DNA of 27,630 bases from a virus: positions 1 through 27,630 of the IMG/VR virus record IMGVR_UViG_3300025769_000655, one strand, 5' to 3'. Below are positions 1-9,868 of this stretch, in pieces. A model generated the notes under the pieces. That model saw nothing but the letters and a program-made list of their open reading frames with translations, made no database searches and was not told where the DNA came from. Position 1 is the first letter of the stretch. Every line of letters begins with the position of its first letter. The position numbers and the translations under genes were made by a program.

Positions 1-1142
1 TCTTGTGGTCTTAATCCATAAGTTTCAAAGTTTTCTGGTATTTCTTCTATTAAATTACCTTCTTCATCAACTTCTTCACTTGGTGGTTCATAAGAACCTT
101 GAACATACATTGCATAATTTTGTGTTGCACCTTTAGCGTCTATAAGTTTTTGCTTTACATCTTGTGCAGAAAAACCTAAATGTGTTCTTACACCGCCATC
201 TGCCCATTTAAACTCTATTGGTGTAAGTGTATCTATAAAATCTAATCCTAAAGTTGCTGGTACTACATCTGTTTTTTGAGTTATGTCAGAAGTGTTAATA
301 GTGCCATCTACTGCCCAAACATCTGTCCATCTAGAACCAGAAGAACCTAAACCGAAACTGTTATCTACATTGGGTCTAAAGTTAGTTCTTATATAGCTTG
401 TGGTAGTAGAGCCTAATTGTAAACCAGAAGTAGGTCCATTTGGTCTTAAATAAAATGTTGTTTGACCCATATCTATGTACTGAGAAGTACCGTGATTTAT
501 TCTGTCTCCAGTTTCTAAATTGCCAGTAGCTCTTACTGTTGCACCTTGAACTGTTAAAGCTGAAGTAATATTTGCAGATGTATTAATAAATACTGAAGCC
601 AAAGAAGTTGTATTTATTACACCAGCAGCTAAAGTTCCAGTAGTAATTTTATCAGCACTTAATGTTCCAGTTCTAATTGTTCCACCATTTATTTCAGTTG
701 TTCCTCCATAAAATAAATTGCTTTGTAAAGTACCTACTGTTCCATTAACAGAGTTGGCAGTGCTGTTTGCAGTATTAGCAGTTGACTCTGCAGAAGATGC
801 AGTGCTACTAGCACTATCAGCAGTTGACTGAGCATTACTTGCAGAAGTAGCAGCACTATCAGCAGTTGACTGAGCATTATTAACTTGTGATGTTGTAGCG
901 TAACCACTAATAGTTATACTTCTAAATATTGCACTACCATCTGAATTTAATTGAAAACCTTGGCTTGCACCAAAGTTAGTAGATTGTATAGATGAACTAG
1001 TAATAGATATACCACCTATATTTCCATCACTTGCTTTTATTTCTCCATCAGAAGTTACATAGAAAGGTGCAGTTGTATCAAGACTAACTTCTTGAGTAGT
1101 CCCCATCCATATTCCCTCAGTTGTTATATGTATACTTGACAT
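1..1142 (-). CDS. Tail fiber with C-terminal S74 intramolecular chaperone domain (3' end cut by window edge)
   Basis: An open frame runs from an ATG at 1142 off the left edge without a stop (380 codons visible). The ATG directly follows the TAA of the hub gene, with no gap. Order seen: beta-rich N-terminus (1-80) resembling the end of the hub protein; a Ser/Ala/Thr/Asn-rich stretch (about 87-135) built of 14-residue repeats, probably a trimeric coiled coil; a beta-rich shaft with Gly-Thr turns (about 140-265); then a motif reading WAVDGTINTSD-ITQK. Ser285 and Lys290 have the same +5 spacing as the Ser/Lys pair of endosialidase-type (peptidase S74) chaperone domains, which fold the fiber trimer and then cleave themselves off. 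Later residues (LDFIDTLTPIEFKW, HLGFSAQDV) also fit that family. The likely role is a distal or side fiber for receptor binding. The receptor is not visible. Confidence 0.87.
   Translation of the reverse strand, partial: MSSIHITTEGIWMGTTQEVSLDTTAPFYVTSDGEIKASDGNIGGISITSSSIQSTNFGASQGFQLNSDGSAIFRSITISGYATTSQVNNAQSTADSAATSASNAQSTADSASSTASSAESTANTANSTANSVNGTVGTLQSNLFYGGTTEINGGTIRTGTLSADKITTGTLAAGVINTTSLASVFINTSANITSALTVQGATVRATGNLETGDRINHGTSQYIDMGQTTFYLRPNGPTSGLQLGSTTTSYIRTNFRPNVDNSFGLGSSGSRWTDVWAVDGTINTSDITQKTDVVPATLGLDFIDTLTPIEFKWADGGVRTHLGFSAQDVKQKLIDAKGATQNYAMYVQGSYEPPSEEVDEEGNLIEEIPENFETYGLRPQ
811..879 (-). repeat. Two 27-bp direct repeats with 42-bp period inside the fiber gene
   Basis: The same 27 bases occur at 811-837 and 853-879. 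The 42-bp period equals 14 codons, or two heptads. At protein level a third, diverged unit follows, so the segment reads as NAQSTADSAATSAS, NAQSTADSASSTAS, SAESTANTANSTAN. This fits a coiled-coil stalk that grows or shrinks by recombination between repeats. Confidence 0.85.
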
Positions 1143-3737
1143 TTATAAATGTATCTCCGCTCCTGTAATAGTTATATTTTGAACTGTAGCATTTCCGTTT
1201 GCTTCTACTTTAAATGGAGCATCTCCAATCAAACCTGAACCTAACCACATATCTCCAGCTGAATTAACGTGAAAGCTAGAAGCATCCGAACCACCAATAT
1301 CTATTGTACCACCTGATAGATTACCTGAGAAGTTTCCACTTGCACCTGTTATGTCTCCTCTAAAATTTCCATTATTAAACTCTACATTACCATCTGAATT
1401 TATTCTAAATCCTGTAGTACCTGTGCTAAACCCTTGAGATTGTATATAAGAATCTACACCATCTTCTGTTGCAATAGTTATTTGTTTTGCAGATATAGTT
1501 CCAGAAGTTAATTTACTAACATTAGCAGTGGATATCAAAGCATCTGTAATTTGAGCTGTACCAATATGTGCAGTAGTGATAACTGCTGTACCAATGTGTT
1601 GAGAATCTAATAAAGGATTTGCACCACCACTATCAAATATATCAGAAGGTTCTGATTCTCTACCAGAAGTATTTACTGCTGTAATTCTAAAATAAACTGT
1701 ATCATCTGAATCAAGGTTTAGAGTAGATAAATTAATTGTGCCTACAGCTGCTACTCCTAAATCTATAGCAGCTACTCCTACAGGTATTTGACCTTTGTGA
1801 TAATCATCAATATCACTTTGAGATACTTTTTTCTCTGTAGAATCATATGACAATGTAAAACTAGATTTAGAAGCGTAAACATTCAAATGAGATAAATCTC
1901 TATCTAAAGTAAAGTTTGTAACATTACTTATTACACTCCCATCGTTATCTTTTACTTGTGCTAACTTATGAATTATTTGTGCTTGTAATATTTCTATAGC
2001 TAAACTACCTTGAGTATTTTCAGGAACAGCTGGTTTGTTGGGAGCAAAAGCAGCTCTAGGAATTTGAAGTGCTGCTTCTTGAACTACATCAGATGCGTGA
2101 CTAGCAGTGTCATATGCATATAATCTAACTGTATATGTGAAACCTATATTTAAATTTTCTATAACATATGAATTTTGATCAAATCCTATAGAAGCTGCCA
2201 TATAGTCGCCTGTATCTAAAGCAACATCATTTTCATCCAATATGTTATTACCATCTCTGTCGGAAACCATTCGCCATTGTATTAAGTAATGACTTCCGTC
2301 AAGTATCGTTGTACCATTTTTATTTTGAGGTGTTGTCCAATCAATTTTTATGAATCCTTTTGCCGAACCAGAACCATCTTTGTATGTTCCTACTACTGAA
2401 TCAAAACCTACTGTTCCGTCTGAAGGTTTTGTTGGTTGATCTGGATAAGTAAACTCTTTTGTTGTTTCAGCTGCTATAACTGCAGCAGCAGTAGAAAAAT
2501 TAGTACTTAAAGTATCTCCTACATCTCCAATTTCTAAAGATATGTCACCAGATTCAAATTCTACATAATCAGTTAAATCAATAATATTTCCTGTAAAACT
2601 ATTTCTATAATAAACACCCATACCTTCTTGTACTGGGTAAGACATACCTACTACTCTGATCTTTTCAGGATTTAATGTTTGACCTTGATAAACTACTTGA
2701 TTTATATCTCTACTTTCTAAATTTGCTTTTGATTGTGTATCTTCAAAACCAACTTCAGGATCATATATGAATATTTTGTCTCCAACTTTAAAAGATCCAG
2801 ATATATCATATCCTTCTAAAGATACTGCAACAGTTTTCTTTAATCTGTTATATTCAGTCAAAGCTAAATTAGCTCTAGCTTGCATATTTGATTCTGTAGC
2901 ACTCGAATCTTTTACTACTTGTATTCTTTTTAAATTGTCATTAAATAAATCTTTATATTCGTTTACTGAAACACTAGCATCAGCCATAGAAACTTCTTTA
3001 GATTCTCCTGTTGGTACAAGTTCCACTTTTGTAATGTATTCTTCTGCATTAAATCCTGTAGAAATACTTGCAGGTATAAAACCTTCTATGTTAGGATCTT
3101 CACCTTGACCTTCACGAATAATAATTGCTGTAGGATCTGTATTGTGTCCAGCAAATATGTCTTCGGGTCTACCAGCATAAAAATATCCTTCATTGTCAAC
3201 ATAAAATTCACATTCGAAATGTTCAGCAACAAACTTTATAGCTTTATAAGCAGATTCTAAATAGTGATCTCCCGTATAAGTAGTTGTTCCAGTTGTAGGG
3301 TTAATTATACTTCCTGCTTTAGTTCTAACAGCTTGTTGAGCTCCAGTATCTCCAGTTCTAAGTAATCCATAAGGTGTACTCGTAGTCCTGTCCAACACAT
3401 CACTAAAAGAATCAGCAGTATAACTTCTCACAGAACCACTAGCAGAAGTTTCAGCAATTATTAAACCTCTAGAGTCTGAATCACCAAGATAAACCATAGT
3501 TCCTTTACCACTTACAGAAAAAGAATCTAAATCATATTCTAAATTTTGTACAACACCTACATAACGAGCTTCTTTTATCATATCTTGATTAGACATAGTA
3601 TTTTCGTCTACTCTAGTTGAATGTATTAATATTTGACCCCAAGGATCAATAGAGTTAATTACTGAATTAGGAGTTGTTTCTGCAGATAATTGCACCGAAA
3701 ATGTACCCGGTGCCATAACCTTCTCTTGAATGCTCAC
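1143..3737 (-). CDS. Tail hub / tip protein with FnIII-like domains and fiber-like C-terminus
   Basis: An 864-aa protein in the hub position, between a Dit-like gene and the fiber. The N-terminal part (about 1-425) is a mixed beta domain like the gp27/Gp37-type hub proteins of siphoviruses. Two segments (about 431-560 and 565-705) look like fibronectin type III repeats, with Pro-rich starts and the closing patterns YTVRLYAYDTAS and VYFRITAVNTSGRESEPS. Residues 707-755 contain HIGTAVITTAHIGTAQIT and NVSKLTSGTISAKQI, the repeated beta pattern typical of the C-terminal part of lambda J-like tip proteins. The last 100 residues resemble the start of the neighbouring fiber. The start is GTG, overlapping the upstream stop as GTGA; an ATG seven codons later (MAPGTF) is an alternative. 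It probably caps the tail and carries the fiber. Hub assignment is good; finer function is inferred. Confidence 0.75.
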   Translation of the reverse strand: MSIQEKVMAPGTFSVQLSAETTPNSVINSIDPWGQILIHSTRVDENTMSNQDMIKEARYVGVVQNLEYDLDSFSVSGKGTMVYLGDSDSRGLIIAETSASGSVRSYTADSFSDVLDRTTSTPYGLLRTGDTGAQQAVRTKAGSIINPTTGTTTYTGDHYLESAYKAIKFVAEHFECEFYVDNEGYFYAGRPEDIFAGHNTDPTAIIIREGQGEDPNIEGFIPASISTGFNAEEYITKVELVPTGESKEVSMADASVSVNEYKDLFNDNLKRIQVVKDSSATESNMQARANLALTEYNRLKKTVAVSLEGYDISGSFKVGDKIFIYDPEVGFEDTQSKANLESRDINQVVYQGQTLNPEKIRVVGMSYPVQEGMGVYYRNSFTGNIIDLTDYVEFESGDISLEIGDVGDTLSTNFSTAAAVIAAETTKEFTYPDQPTKPSDGTVGFDSVVGTYKDGSGSAKGFIKIDWTTPQNKNGTTILDGSHYLIQWRMVSDRDGNNILDENDVALDTGDYMAASIGFDQNSYVIENLNIGFTYTVRLYAYDTASHASDVVQEAALQIPRAAFAPNKPAVPENTQGSLAIEILQAQIIHKLAQVKDNDGSVISNVTNFTLDRDLSHLNVYASKSSFTLSYDSTEKKVSQSDIDDYHKGQIPVGVAAIDLGVAAVGTINLSTLNLDSDDTVYFRITAVNTSGRESEPSDIFDSGGANPLLDSQHIGTAVITTAHIGTAQITDALISTANVSKLTSGTISAKQITIATEDGVDSYIQSQGFSTGTTGFRINSDGNVEFNNGNFRGDITGASGNFSGNLSGGTIDIGGSDASSFHVNSAGDMWLGSGLIGDAPFKVEANGNATVQNITITGAEIHL

Positions 3738-4987
3738 GACTTAACAACCCTGACCGTTTCAAATATAGAATCTAAATATTGATCTCTAACATTATCTGCT
3801 GTATTAGCACCAGAAGCAGAAGTTCCTACTTCTGCACCAATAAATCCTTTTACTGCTGTTGTTCCAGAAACTTCAATACCTAAATTAGTTGTATCCGCTG
3901 TATAAGAAGATGGACTACCAATTAAATATTTATTACCCTCGTTATTAGATGAAGTTGCAGCTACATAACCAGTTGCATTTGTTCCAGCCAAGACACTTGT
4001 TGATTTTACATTTAATTGTTGAGATGTCCATTGTGAAGCTACAAATTCAATACTTCTTGCACCACGTTTCATAGTTACATCAAAAACTAATCTACCATCT
4101 CTTGTATCAGCGTTATAGTGTGTTGTAAGCCTTATGGTTGCAATTTGAGGCTCGTTTTTAAGTATTTGGATAGATTGCCAGCTTTGCCATTCTGTTTCAG
4201 AACTTGTAGCTGATATAGCCCAAGTTTGTGCAGAAGCATAGTCATCTAAATCAGGGTCATAAATATAAGTAGTAAATCTACATTGTGAAGTATTGTCACC
4301 TAGAACAACTAGTTTCATTAAACCATTTTGTATAACAGCATCTGTAGGTTTATTGTGAGTGTCTCTACCAGCTTTAAGTCTTAAGATATCGTGATAATCT
4401 TTAATATATATTTCTACAGCACCTTCATAATAGTTTTCAGGTTCACAATTCCAAGTTGCATTACTATCTCTTAAGCTTCCAGAAGTTTTTATTAAAGTAT
4501 TATTACCACCATAAATTTCTCTTTCAGTATTAGTAATAGTTGCAGTGTGATAGTAAGCATAATGTTGTCTTGGTGGAGAATGCATTTGATTAGTTGTACT
4601 TGTTATGGAGTGATCATTTTCTATTAAAGCACCTGAAAAATGACTTTCCATATTGACTTGACCCGGTGGTCCTAACCAAATTAAATCTAAATTATATCCT
4701 ATATTTGCTAAGTTGTATCTAGATATGTCTACACTAGCACTTTTTACCTTACAGTAACCTTTTAATGTTGTATCACCTGTATAAGTCAAAGCAACAGGAA
4801 TATCTAATTTTGCCATAGATATTAATTCATCTCTATAATATTTTGCATCTTCTATTGTATCTACTGCTAAAGTTCCATCTAAGCTTAAATTAGTATTTAC
4901 ATCTCCTTCTCCACCAGCAAAATTTAAACTATTTGGAGAAAGAAATGTTAATCTACCTACTGTTAATTGATGATCGCTAATTGCCAT
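3734..4987 (-). CDS. Dit-like distal tail / minor tail protein
   Basis: 417 aa, beta-rich, with no signal peptide or membrane segment. It lies between the tape measure gene (with a microgene in between) and the hub gene, where siphoviruses carry the distal tail protein that joins tube to tip. The N-terminus (MAISDHQLTVGRLTFLSPNSL) and a region around 35-105 that reads like a tube-type domain (a DTIEDAKYYRDELISMA helix, then strands) support this. The central 140-340 region looks like an inserted beta-sandwich of carbohydrate-binding type, with many Trp and Tyr residues (ESEWQ-like and YIYDPDLDDYA patterns); that reading is inference. It ends with TGA overlapping the GTG of the hub gene, so translation is probably coupled. 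It could also be a minor tail protein not homologous to Dit. Confidence 0.55.
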   Translation of the reverse strand: MAISDHQLTVGRLTFLSPNSLNFAGGEGDVNTNLSLDGTLAVDTIEDAKYYRDELISMAKLDIPVALTYTGDTTLKGYCKVKSASVDISRYNLANIGYNLDLIWLGPPGQVNMESHFSGALIENDHSITSTTNQMHSPPRQHYAYYHTATITNTEREIYGGNNTLIKTSGSLRDSNATWNCEPENYYEGAVEIYIKDYHDILRLKAGRDTHNKPTDAVIQNGLMKLVVLGDNTSQCRFTTYIYDPDLDDYASAQTWAISATSSETEWQSWQSIQILKNEPQIATIRLTTHYNADTRDGRLVFDVTMKRGARSIEFVASQWTSQQLNVKSTSVLAGTNATGYVAATSSNNEGNKYLIGSPSSYTADTTNLGIEVSGTTAVKGFIGAEVGTSASGANTADNVRDQYLDSIFETVRVVKS

Positions 4988-5087
4988 AATATCTACACCT
5001 CATACATTCATTGTAATTTATTTTAAAAAAATATTCTCCACATTCTACACAAGGCTCTAAATCTTTTCCTGATTTATTATCAATCAT
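4977..5087 (-). CDS. 36-aa zinc-knuckle microprotein between tape measure and distal tail genes
   Basis: The apparent gap after the tape measure gene is one continuous small frame. Its ATG (5087-5085) overlaps the tape measure stop as TAATG, and its TAG (4979-4977) lies 11 nt inside the next gene. The 36-aa product contains CVEC and CMRC (Cys13-x2-Cys16-x11-Cys28-x2-Cys31), a complete four-cysteine zinc-knuckle pattern that would be unlikely in random AT-rich sequence. The tight overlaps at both ends suggest translational coupling and a real gene. Function is unknown; tail assembly or a host-directed role are both possible. No family is recognised beyond the metal-binding pattern. Confidence 0.7.
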   Translation of the reverse strand: MIDNKSGKDLEPCVECGEYFFKINYNECMRCRYYGN

Positions 5088-8000
5088 TACCTTAGTGTAA
5101 TCGAACTACTGTTCCCTTCCTTCTCTAAATTAATTAGAGCTTTTCTTATTTGTACAGCAGCTTTCCTAGCTGACATTCTATCTGCTGGTATTCCAGTAAC
5201 ATTTACATTAAGATTATTTACAATAATTCCGCCACCACCAGCACCACCTATTCCTGTAGGTGTTACCCTTACTCCACTAGGACTAGGAGTAATAATTTCT
5301 GGTCCAAACTCACCAACTAAAGCTCTTTTACCTAAGCCTAAAAATCCACCTTTATATAACATTTTAGGTAGAGGAGCATACGGATTTCTTTCTGGTGCAG
5401 GAGGATTTACAACAGATTCATCTATTCCTAAATCTGGAAATGGAAGAGGTGATATACCCGCTTTAGCGTAAATATTATTTATTCTTTTTTCTATTGATTC
5501 TATTTGTGCGTGAGCTGCAGATACATCAAACTGCATTCCTAGATTATTAGCTATTTCACCTACTTCAAAAAGCTTTGTAGTTGTTGCGTCTAGTTCACCG
5601 ACTAATTTGTCAGACATAGTTCCAGCAGTAGTAATCAAATTTTCGATTTCACTTTCAGGCATTCCAACAGCTTGAGCAATAGATCTAAACTGATCTTCAC
5701 CTTTTGGACCAAGATTTACTAATTGTTGTGCTAAATCTATTAAGCTAAGTTTTGCTAAGTATTGATCAAATTGAGCATCAGCTATTCCCCTTTGTGCTTT
5801 TGCTTCTCGTTCAGTTTGTTGAGCTATATCAGCTTTTAAGTCGTCTATTTCTTTTTGTAAATCTACAATTACTTGAGATTCTTCTTTAACACTTACTTTT
5901 AAAAGATCAAATAAAGCTTGTTGTTGTTCTATTTGGATATCGAGTTTATCATTTTCTAATTCTAAAATTCTCTTAAAACTTTCCTCATCTTGAAAATTAT
6001 CAATTCCAGCAGTAGTTCCTTGAAGCTCTGCTAACCTTTCTCTAGCTGCTTGAACTTCATCAGCAGTAGCAACACCTCTCTTTTCGGCTTGTTCTAAAAA
6101 TTGTAATTCTCTTTTAGCATCTTTTATAGCAAGTCTTTCAGAAGCAGTTCCAGTTCTATTTTCTGCATTTTTTAATTTAATTAATCTTAATTCTTGATTA
6201 ATTAAATCTAATTTTTCACTTTGTGTTACAACACCAACAGCTCCAAATTTATCTACAGCATCAGTCATTCTTTCATTTAACTTGGTTAATTTATCATTTA
6301 AGTCTATTGTTTTTTGTAATTCATCTTGATAATTTCTATTAGCATCAGCTACTGCATTAGTTGCATCTGCTTGATTTCTAAGTGACCTAGTAAAGTTTAT
6401 AAATGTTTTAAAAGCATCTTTGGCTGTGTTCTTAAATTCTTCAAATCTTTTTTTAGAATCACCACTGTTTAATAAACTAGCCACTTCTTTGTTATATTGT
6501 TCTATTGAATCTACTATAACTTTTTTTTCTTCTTCTAGTCCAGCTACATAAGCTCTTCTTTCTGCATTTAAAAAACCTCCATATGGATTGGTATATTTTT
6601 TAGGTGTTGAAGGAGCCATAGGGTCTGTAAATGTTTGAGGAGTACCAAAGTTTTTTTGTAATAATTTAGGGTCTAAAACAATCGGTGGTGGTGCAAACTC
6701 TCCAAAAAAATCAAAATCGCTAGCTGCATCAATTGAATTCTGCATTGCGTCTATAACAGCCTGCTCTAAAGTTGGTTGCTCGTCTTCAACAGCTTGAGCA
6801 ATACTTTTAACTGCGTCAGTACCTAATTGTGGAATAGGACCTTGAGTAGGAGGAGATGAATAATAAAATGCTATTTCTAGTCCATTTATAGCTTCTCCTA
6901 AAGCGTTTACTAAAGCTTCTTTCATTGTTGCTGCACCTTCTGTAATACCGTTAGATATACTAGAAGTCATATCAGCACCAACTCCGTAAAGTCTGTCTCT
7001 CAATTCACCACCACTAAGCTCTAATTCATCAGGTATTTCCATTAATCCTTGAATGAACGCTTCTCTAGTTGTAGCTAAGTTTGCTTCAGCTCTTGTTGCT
7101 AGTTCAGGATCAGCTAAGAATTGAGCAGCTGTTTCTAAAGCAGCAGGACCTTGTTCAGCTAAACTAGCAGCTAAAGCAATAAATCCTTGATCTGCTAAAG
7201 CTTGTATAGTTTCAAAGAATGTAGAACTTATAGCAGCTTGATCTTCTAAGTTTCTTACAGCTTCAGTTGCAGATAACCCTATTTGTTCAGGAACTTTTTG
7301 AAACATATTAATAACACCTTCTGCAGATTTTTTAGCAATCTTCATAGTGTTGATATAAGCAGTATCCGATTCGCTTAATGCTGTCATAATTTTTTGTGCG
7401 TTGCTTGCTTCTTGTTCTGCAAAAGCATCTTTTTCTGCTTGAAGTGCAGCCCTTACACTTGCAGAGTGCTCCATATTTTTAATTTCTTCCATAGTCATTT
7501 CGCCTCTAGCAACTGCATTTAGGGCTTCTTCTCTACCAAGATTTCTTTCATTAATAATCTTTTTAGCTATTGCATCATCAGTCATTCCTATAAGAATATT
7601 TTCTTCATCGTAAAGTTTTACTTTTTCAACCATTGCTGCTGCAGAATCTATATCAGCCTGTTTTGCTGCTTCTTTAATTTGAAGTGCAGCTTCTTCAGTC
7701 ATAGCTATGTCTTCTAGACCAAGACCTATTGCTTCTTGTCTTTCTAAAGCTCTTATTTCCAATACTGCTCTTGCTTCAAGACCAGTATTTATATTTTCAA
7801 GAGCATCCATTTGGAACTCATATGCATCTGTTCCTTCTTGTAAACCTAGAATATTCAACAACTCTTCATTGCTTACACCCTTAATATCTCTTAAATCACC
7901 AGTTACTACTTCATTTACATAATTTTGAAACTCTGAAGCAGCTATAACTGGATCAACACCATTTAACAAAATATCTCTAACGAATTGTTCTGCAGACATT

Positions 8001-9868
8001 CTGAAACCTTGAGGAAGTAAATCAGCATTATCACCAAATACTTCTTGTACTAATCTATTGAAACCACCATCGCCTGCTTTAGCTTTTTCTATTTGACCTT
8101 GAAATATTTCTTCTATGTTGTTTGCTAAATTAGTTTTGTCTAATTCTAATCCTGCTATTCCTTCAAAAAGAGTTATATAATTTTTTAATTCATTTTCTGT
8201 TGGAGCATTTTTTCCTGCTGTTACAAATACATCAGCTATTGCTTCTGCGTTAGTCATAATGCTTCCATCTTCAAGTCTAAATAAATCAAATGGTATTGAA
8301 GTTGCTTCTTCAAATTTTTCTTTTCTAATTTTTATAGCATCTGTTACAAAATCCATAGCTTTTAAAGGTCCAGTTCCAAAGTCTGAAGAATCTCCTAATA
8401 AACTAGCTAAAGATAAAGTATCTTTATTTCTATTTACATCTCTTATTAAGCTACCAATTTTTGCAAAAGCTGCGACTGTAGCTGCTACTCCTGCTACAAA
8501 CAATCCAATAGCTAAAGCTCCCGATGACATTACGGCTTGAATTGTAGCCATAACTCCAGCAAACAATGTTCCACTTCTAGCAGCATTTAGTAATACTTTT
8601 GTCAATACTTTGACACCAACCATAGCTGAAGCAATAAAGAACATAAACCTACCCATACCCATAGCTTTTTCTGGATCTAATGCATTTACCATAGATTGAA
8701 CTGAAAATATTACTTGTCTTAATGTAGGTAAAAATCTTTCACCAAGTTCCATAGAAAATTCTTTATATTGGTTTTTAAGTAGCTGAATTTGTTGAGCCGT
8801 AGTATTGAATTTTTTAGCTGCTTCTATTTCTAAAGCTATATTTGCTTCGTATGCATTTCTAGCTGTCATTAATGTATCTAATAACAATCCTCTAGCTTCA
8901 GCAAGACCTCCAATAGCTAACTGAGTTCTTCTCTGTGATAAGTTTAATTTTTGTAGAACATTCTGAACATTTTGTACTACATTTTCAGCATCTCCTAATC
9001 CTTCAATGAATCTTACAACAGTCATAGCTGCATCTTCACCGAAAGACCTACTAAACTCTGTCACTGTCATTCCAGATATTTCAGCAAATAGTTGTAACTG
9101 TTCACCACCAGATTGAATAGCTCTTTGAATTTCTTGGAACACACGAGATACAGCAGTACCACCAGCTTGTGATGGAACACCAATAGCTTGAAGTGCGGTA
9201 GCAAATGCTAAAGCGTCTTGTGTAGATGCACCTGTTTGTTCTGCAGCAGTTGCAATACGTAAAACAGTTGTTATGATTTCATCTTCAGTCGCAGCAAAGT
9301 TGTTACCTAAATCTACTAAAGAAGAAGCTGTTCTTTCAAAAAAATCATCTAATTGTGCTTCAGGTATATTAGCAATAGCTCCTAACCTAGCTAATGCTAA
9401 TGCAGCGTTTTCTGTACTTAATACAGTTGCTACAGATAGTTTTGTAACAGTTTCAATAAATGTAATTAAGTTTCCAGCTTTAATACCTAACTGACCACCA
9501 AGTTCACCAACTCTTGCTAATTCTGTTGCAGCGACAGGAAGAGTTGTAGCTAATGATCTAACTTCTGTTTCTAATTTCTTTATAGTTTCAGCATCTGCGT
9601 CTACAGTTTTCTTGATACCGGCAAATGCATCTTCAAATGCAATAAGACTTCTTATTCCACCAACTGTAGCTAAAGCTACACCTGCAAAAGATGCAGCTGC
9701 TGTGGCTAAAGCTGTATTAGCAGCTATAGAAATACCTTGAGTTGCTTTTTGCAATTGTGCATTCTGTTTATTAACATCTTGTAAGAATGCATCATTATCG
9801 ACCATCTGCATTGACACACCAAGTGTCAATAACATTTCTGGTGATAACGTTGATGAGGCTTTAGCCAT
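5087..9868 (-). CDS. Tail tape measure protein (TP901-type core)
   Basis: At 1593 aa it is the longest protein in the window and directly follows the tail assembly chaperones, overlapping the second one by 8 nt. Residues about 70-400 match the TP901-type tape measure core: Ala/Leu-rich helices with EDAFAGIKKTVDADAETIKKLE, LPVAATELARVGELGGQLGI and AIGVPSQAGGTAVSRVFQEI. A strongly hydrophobic segment follows at about 405-475 (MFFIASAMVGVKVLTKVL, ALAIGLFVAGVAATVAAF), as is common for the part that reaches the host membrane. Long helical, coiled-coil stretches fill 1100-1420. The C-terminal KGGFLGLGKRALVGEFGPE (about 1506-1524) is a motif often seen near tape measure ends. By the usual 0.15 nm per residue, the tail would be roughly 240 nm, which is an inference. 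No lysozyme or peptidase domain is evident. Confidence 0.95.
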   Translation of the reverse strand: MAKASSTLSPEMLLTLGVSMQMVDNDAFLQDVNKQNAQLQKATQGISIAANTALATAAASFAGVALATVGGIRSLIAFEDAFAGIKKTVDADAETIKKLETEVRSLATTLPVAATELARVGELGGQLGIKAGNLITFIETVTKLSVATVLSTENAALALARLGAIANIPEAQLDDFFERTASSLVDLGNNFAATEDEIITTVLRIATAAEQTGASTQDALAFATALQAIGVPSQAGGTAVSRVFQEIQRAIQSGGEQLQLFAEISGMTVTEFSRSFGEDAAMTVVRFIEGLGDAENVVQNVQNVLQKLNLSQRRTQLAIGGLAEARGLLLDTLMTARNAYEANIALEIEAAKKFNTTAQQIQLLKNQYKEFSMELGERFLPTLRQVIFSVQSMVNALDPEKAMGMGRFMFFIASAMVGVKVLTKVLLNAARSGTLFAGVMATIQAVMSSGALAIGLFVAGVAATVAAFAKIGSLIRDVNRNKDTLSLASLLGDSSDFGTGPLKAMDFVTDAIKIRKEKFEEATSIPFDLFRLEDGSIMTNAEAIADVFVTAGKNAPTENELKNYITLFEGIAGLELDKTNLANNIEEIFQGQIEKAKAGDGGFNRLVQEVFGDNADLLPQGFRMSAEQFVRDILLNGVDPVIAASEFQNYVNEVVTGDLRDIKGVSNEELLNILGLQEGTDAYEFQMDALENINTGLEARAVLEIRALERQEAIGLGLEDIAMTEEAALQIKEAAKQADIDSAAAMVEKVKLYDEENILIGMTDDAIAKKIINERNLGREEALNAVARGEMTMEEIKNMEHSASVRAALQAEKDAFAEQEASNAQKIMTALSESDTAYINTMKIAKKSAEGVINMFQKVPEQIGLSATEAVRNLEDQAAISSTFFETIQALADQGFIALAASLAEQGPAALETAAQFLADPELATRAEANLATTREAFIQGLMEIPDELELSGGELRDRLYGVGADMTSSISNGITEGAATMKEALVNALGEAINGLEIAFYYSSPPTQGPIPQLGTDAVKSIAQAVEDEQPTLEQAVIDAMQNSIDAASDFDFFGEFAPPPIVLDPKLLQKNFGTPQTFTDPMAPSTPKKYTNPYGGFLNAERRAYVAGLEEEKKVIVDSIEQYNKEVASLLNSGDSKKRFEEFKNTAKDAFKTFINFTRSLRNQADATNAVADANRNYQDELQKTIDLNDKLTKLNERMTDAVDKFGAVGVVTQSEKLDLINQELRLIKLKNAENRTGTASERLAIKDAKRELQFLEQAEKRGVATADEVQAARERLAELQGTTAGIDNFQDEESFKRILELENDKLDIQIEQQQALFDLLKVSVKEESQVIVDLQKEIDDLKADIAQQTEREAKAQRGIADAQFDQYLAKLSLIDLAQQLVNLGPKGEDQFRSIAQAVGMPESEIENLITTAGTMSDKLVGELDATTTKLFEVGEIANNLGMQFDVSAAHAQIESIEKRINNIYAKAGISPLPFPDLGIDESVVNPPAPERNPYAPLPKMLYKGGFLGLGKRALVGEFGPEIITPSPSGVRVTPTGIGGAGGGGIIVNNLNVNVTGIPADRMSARKAAVQIRKALINLEKEGNSSSITLR

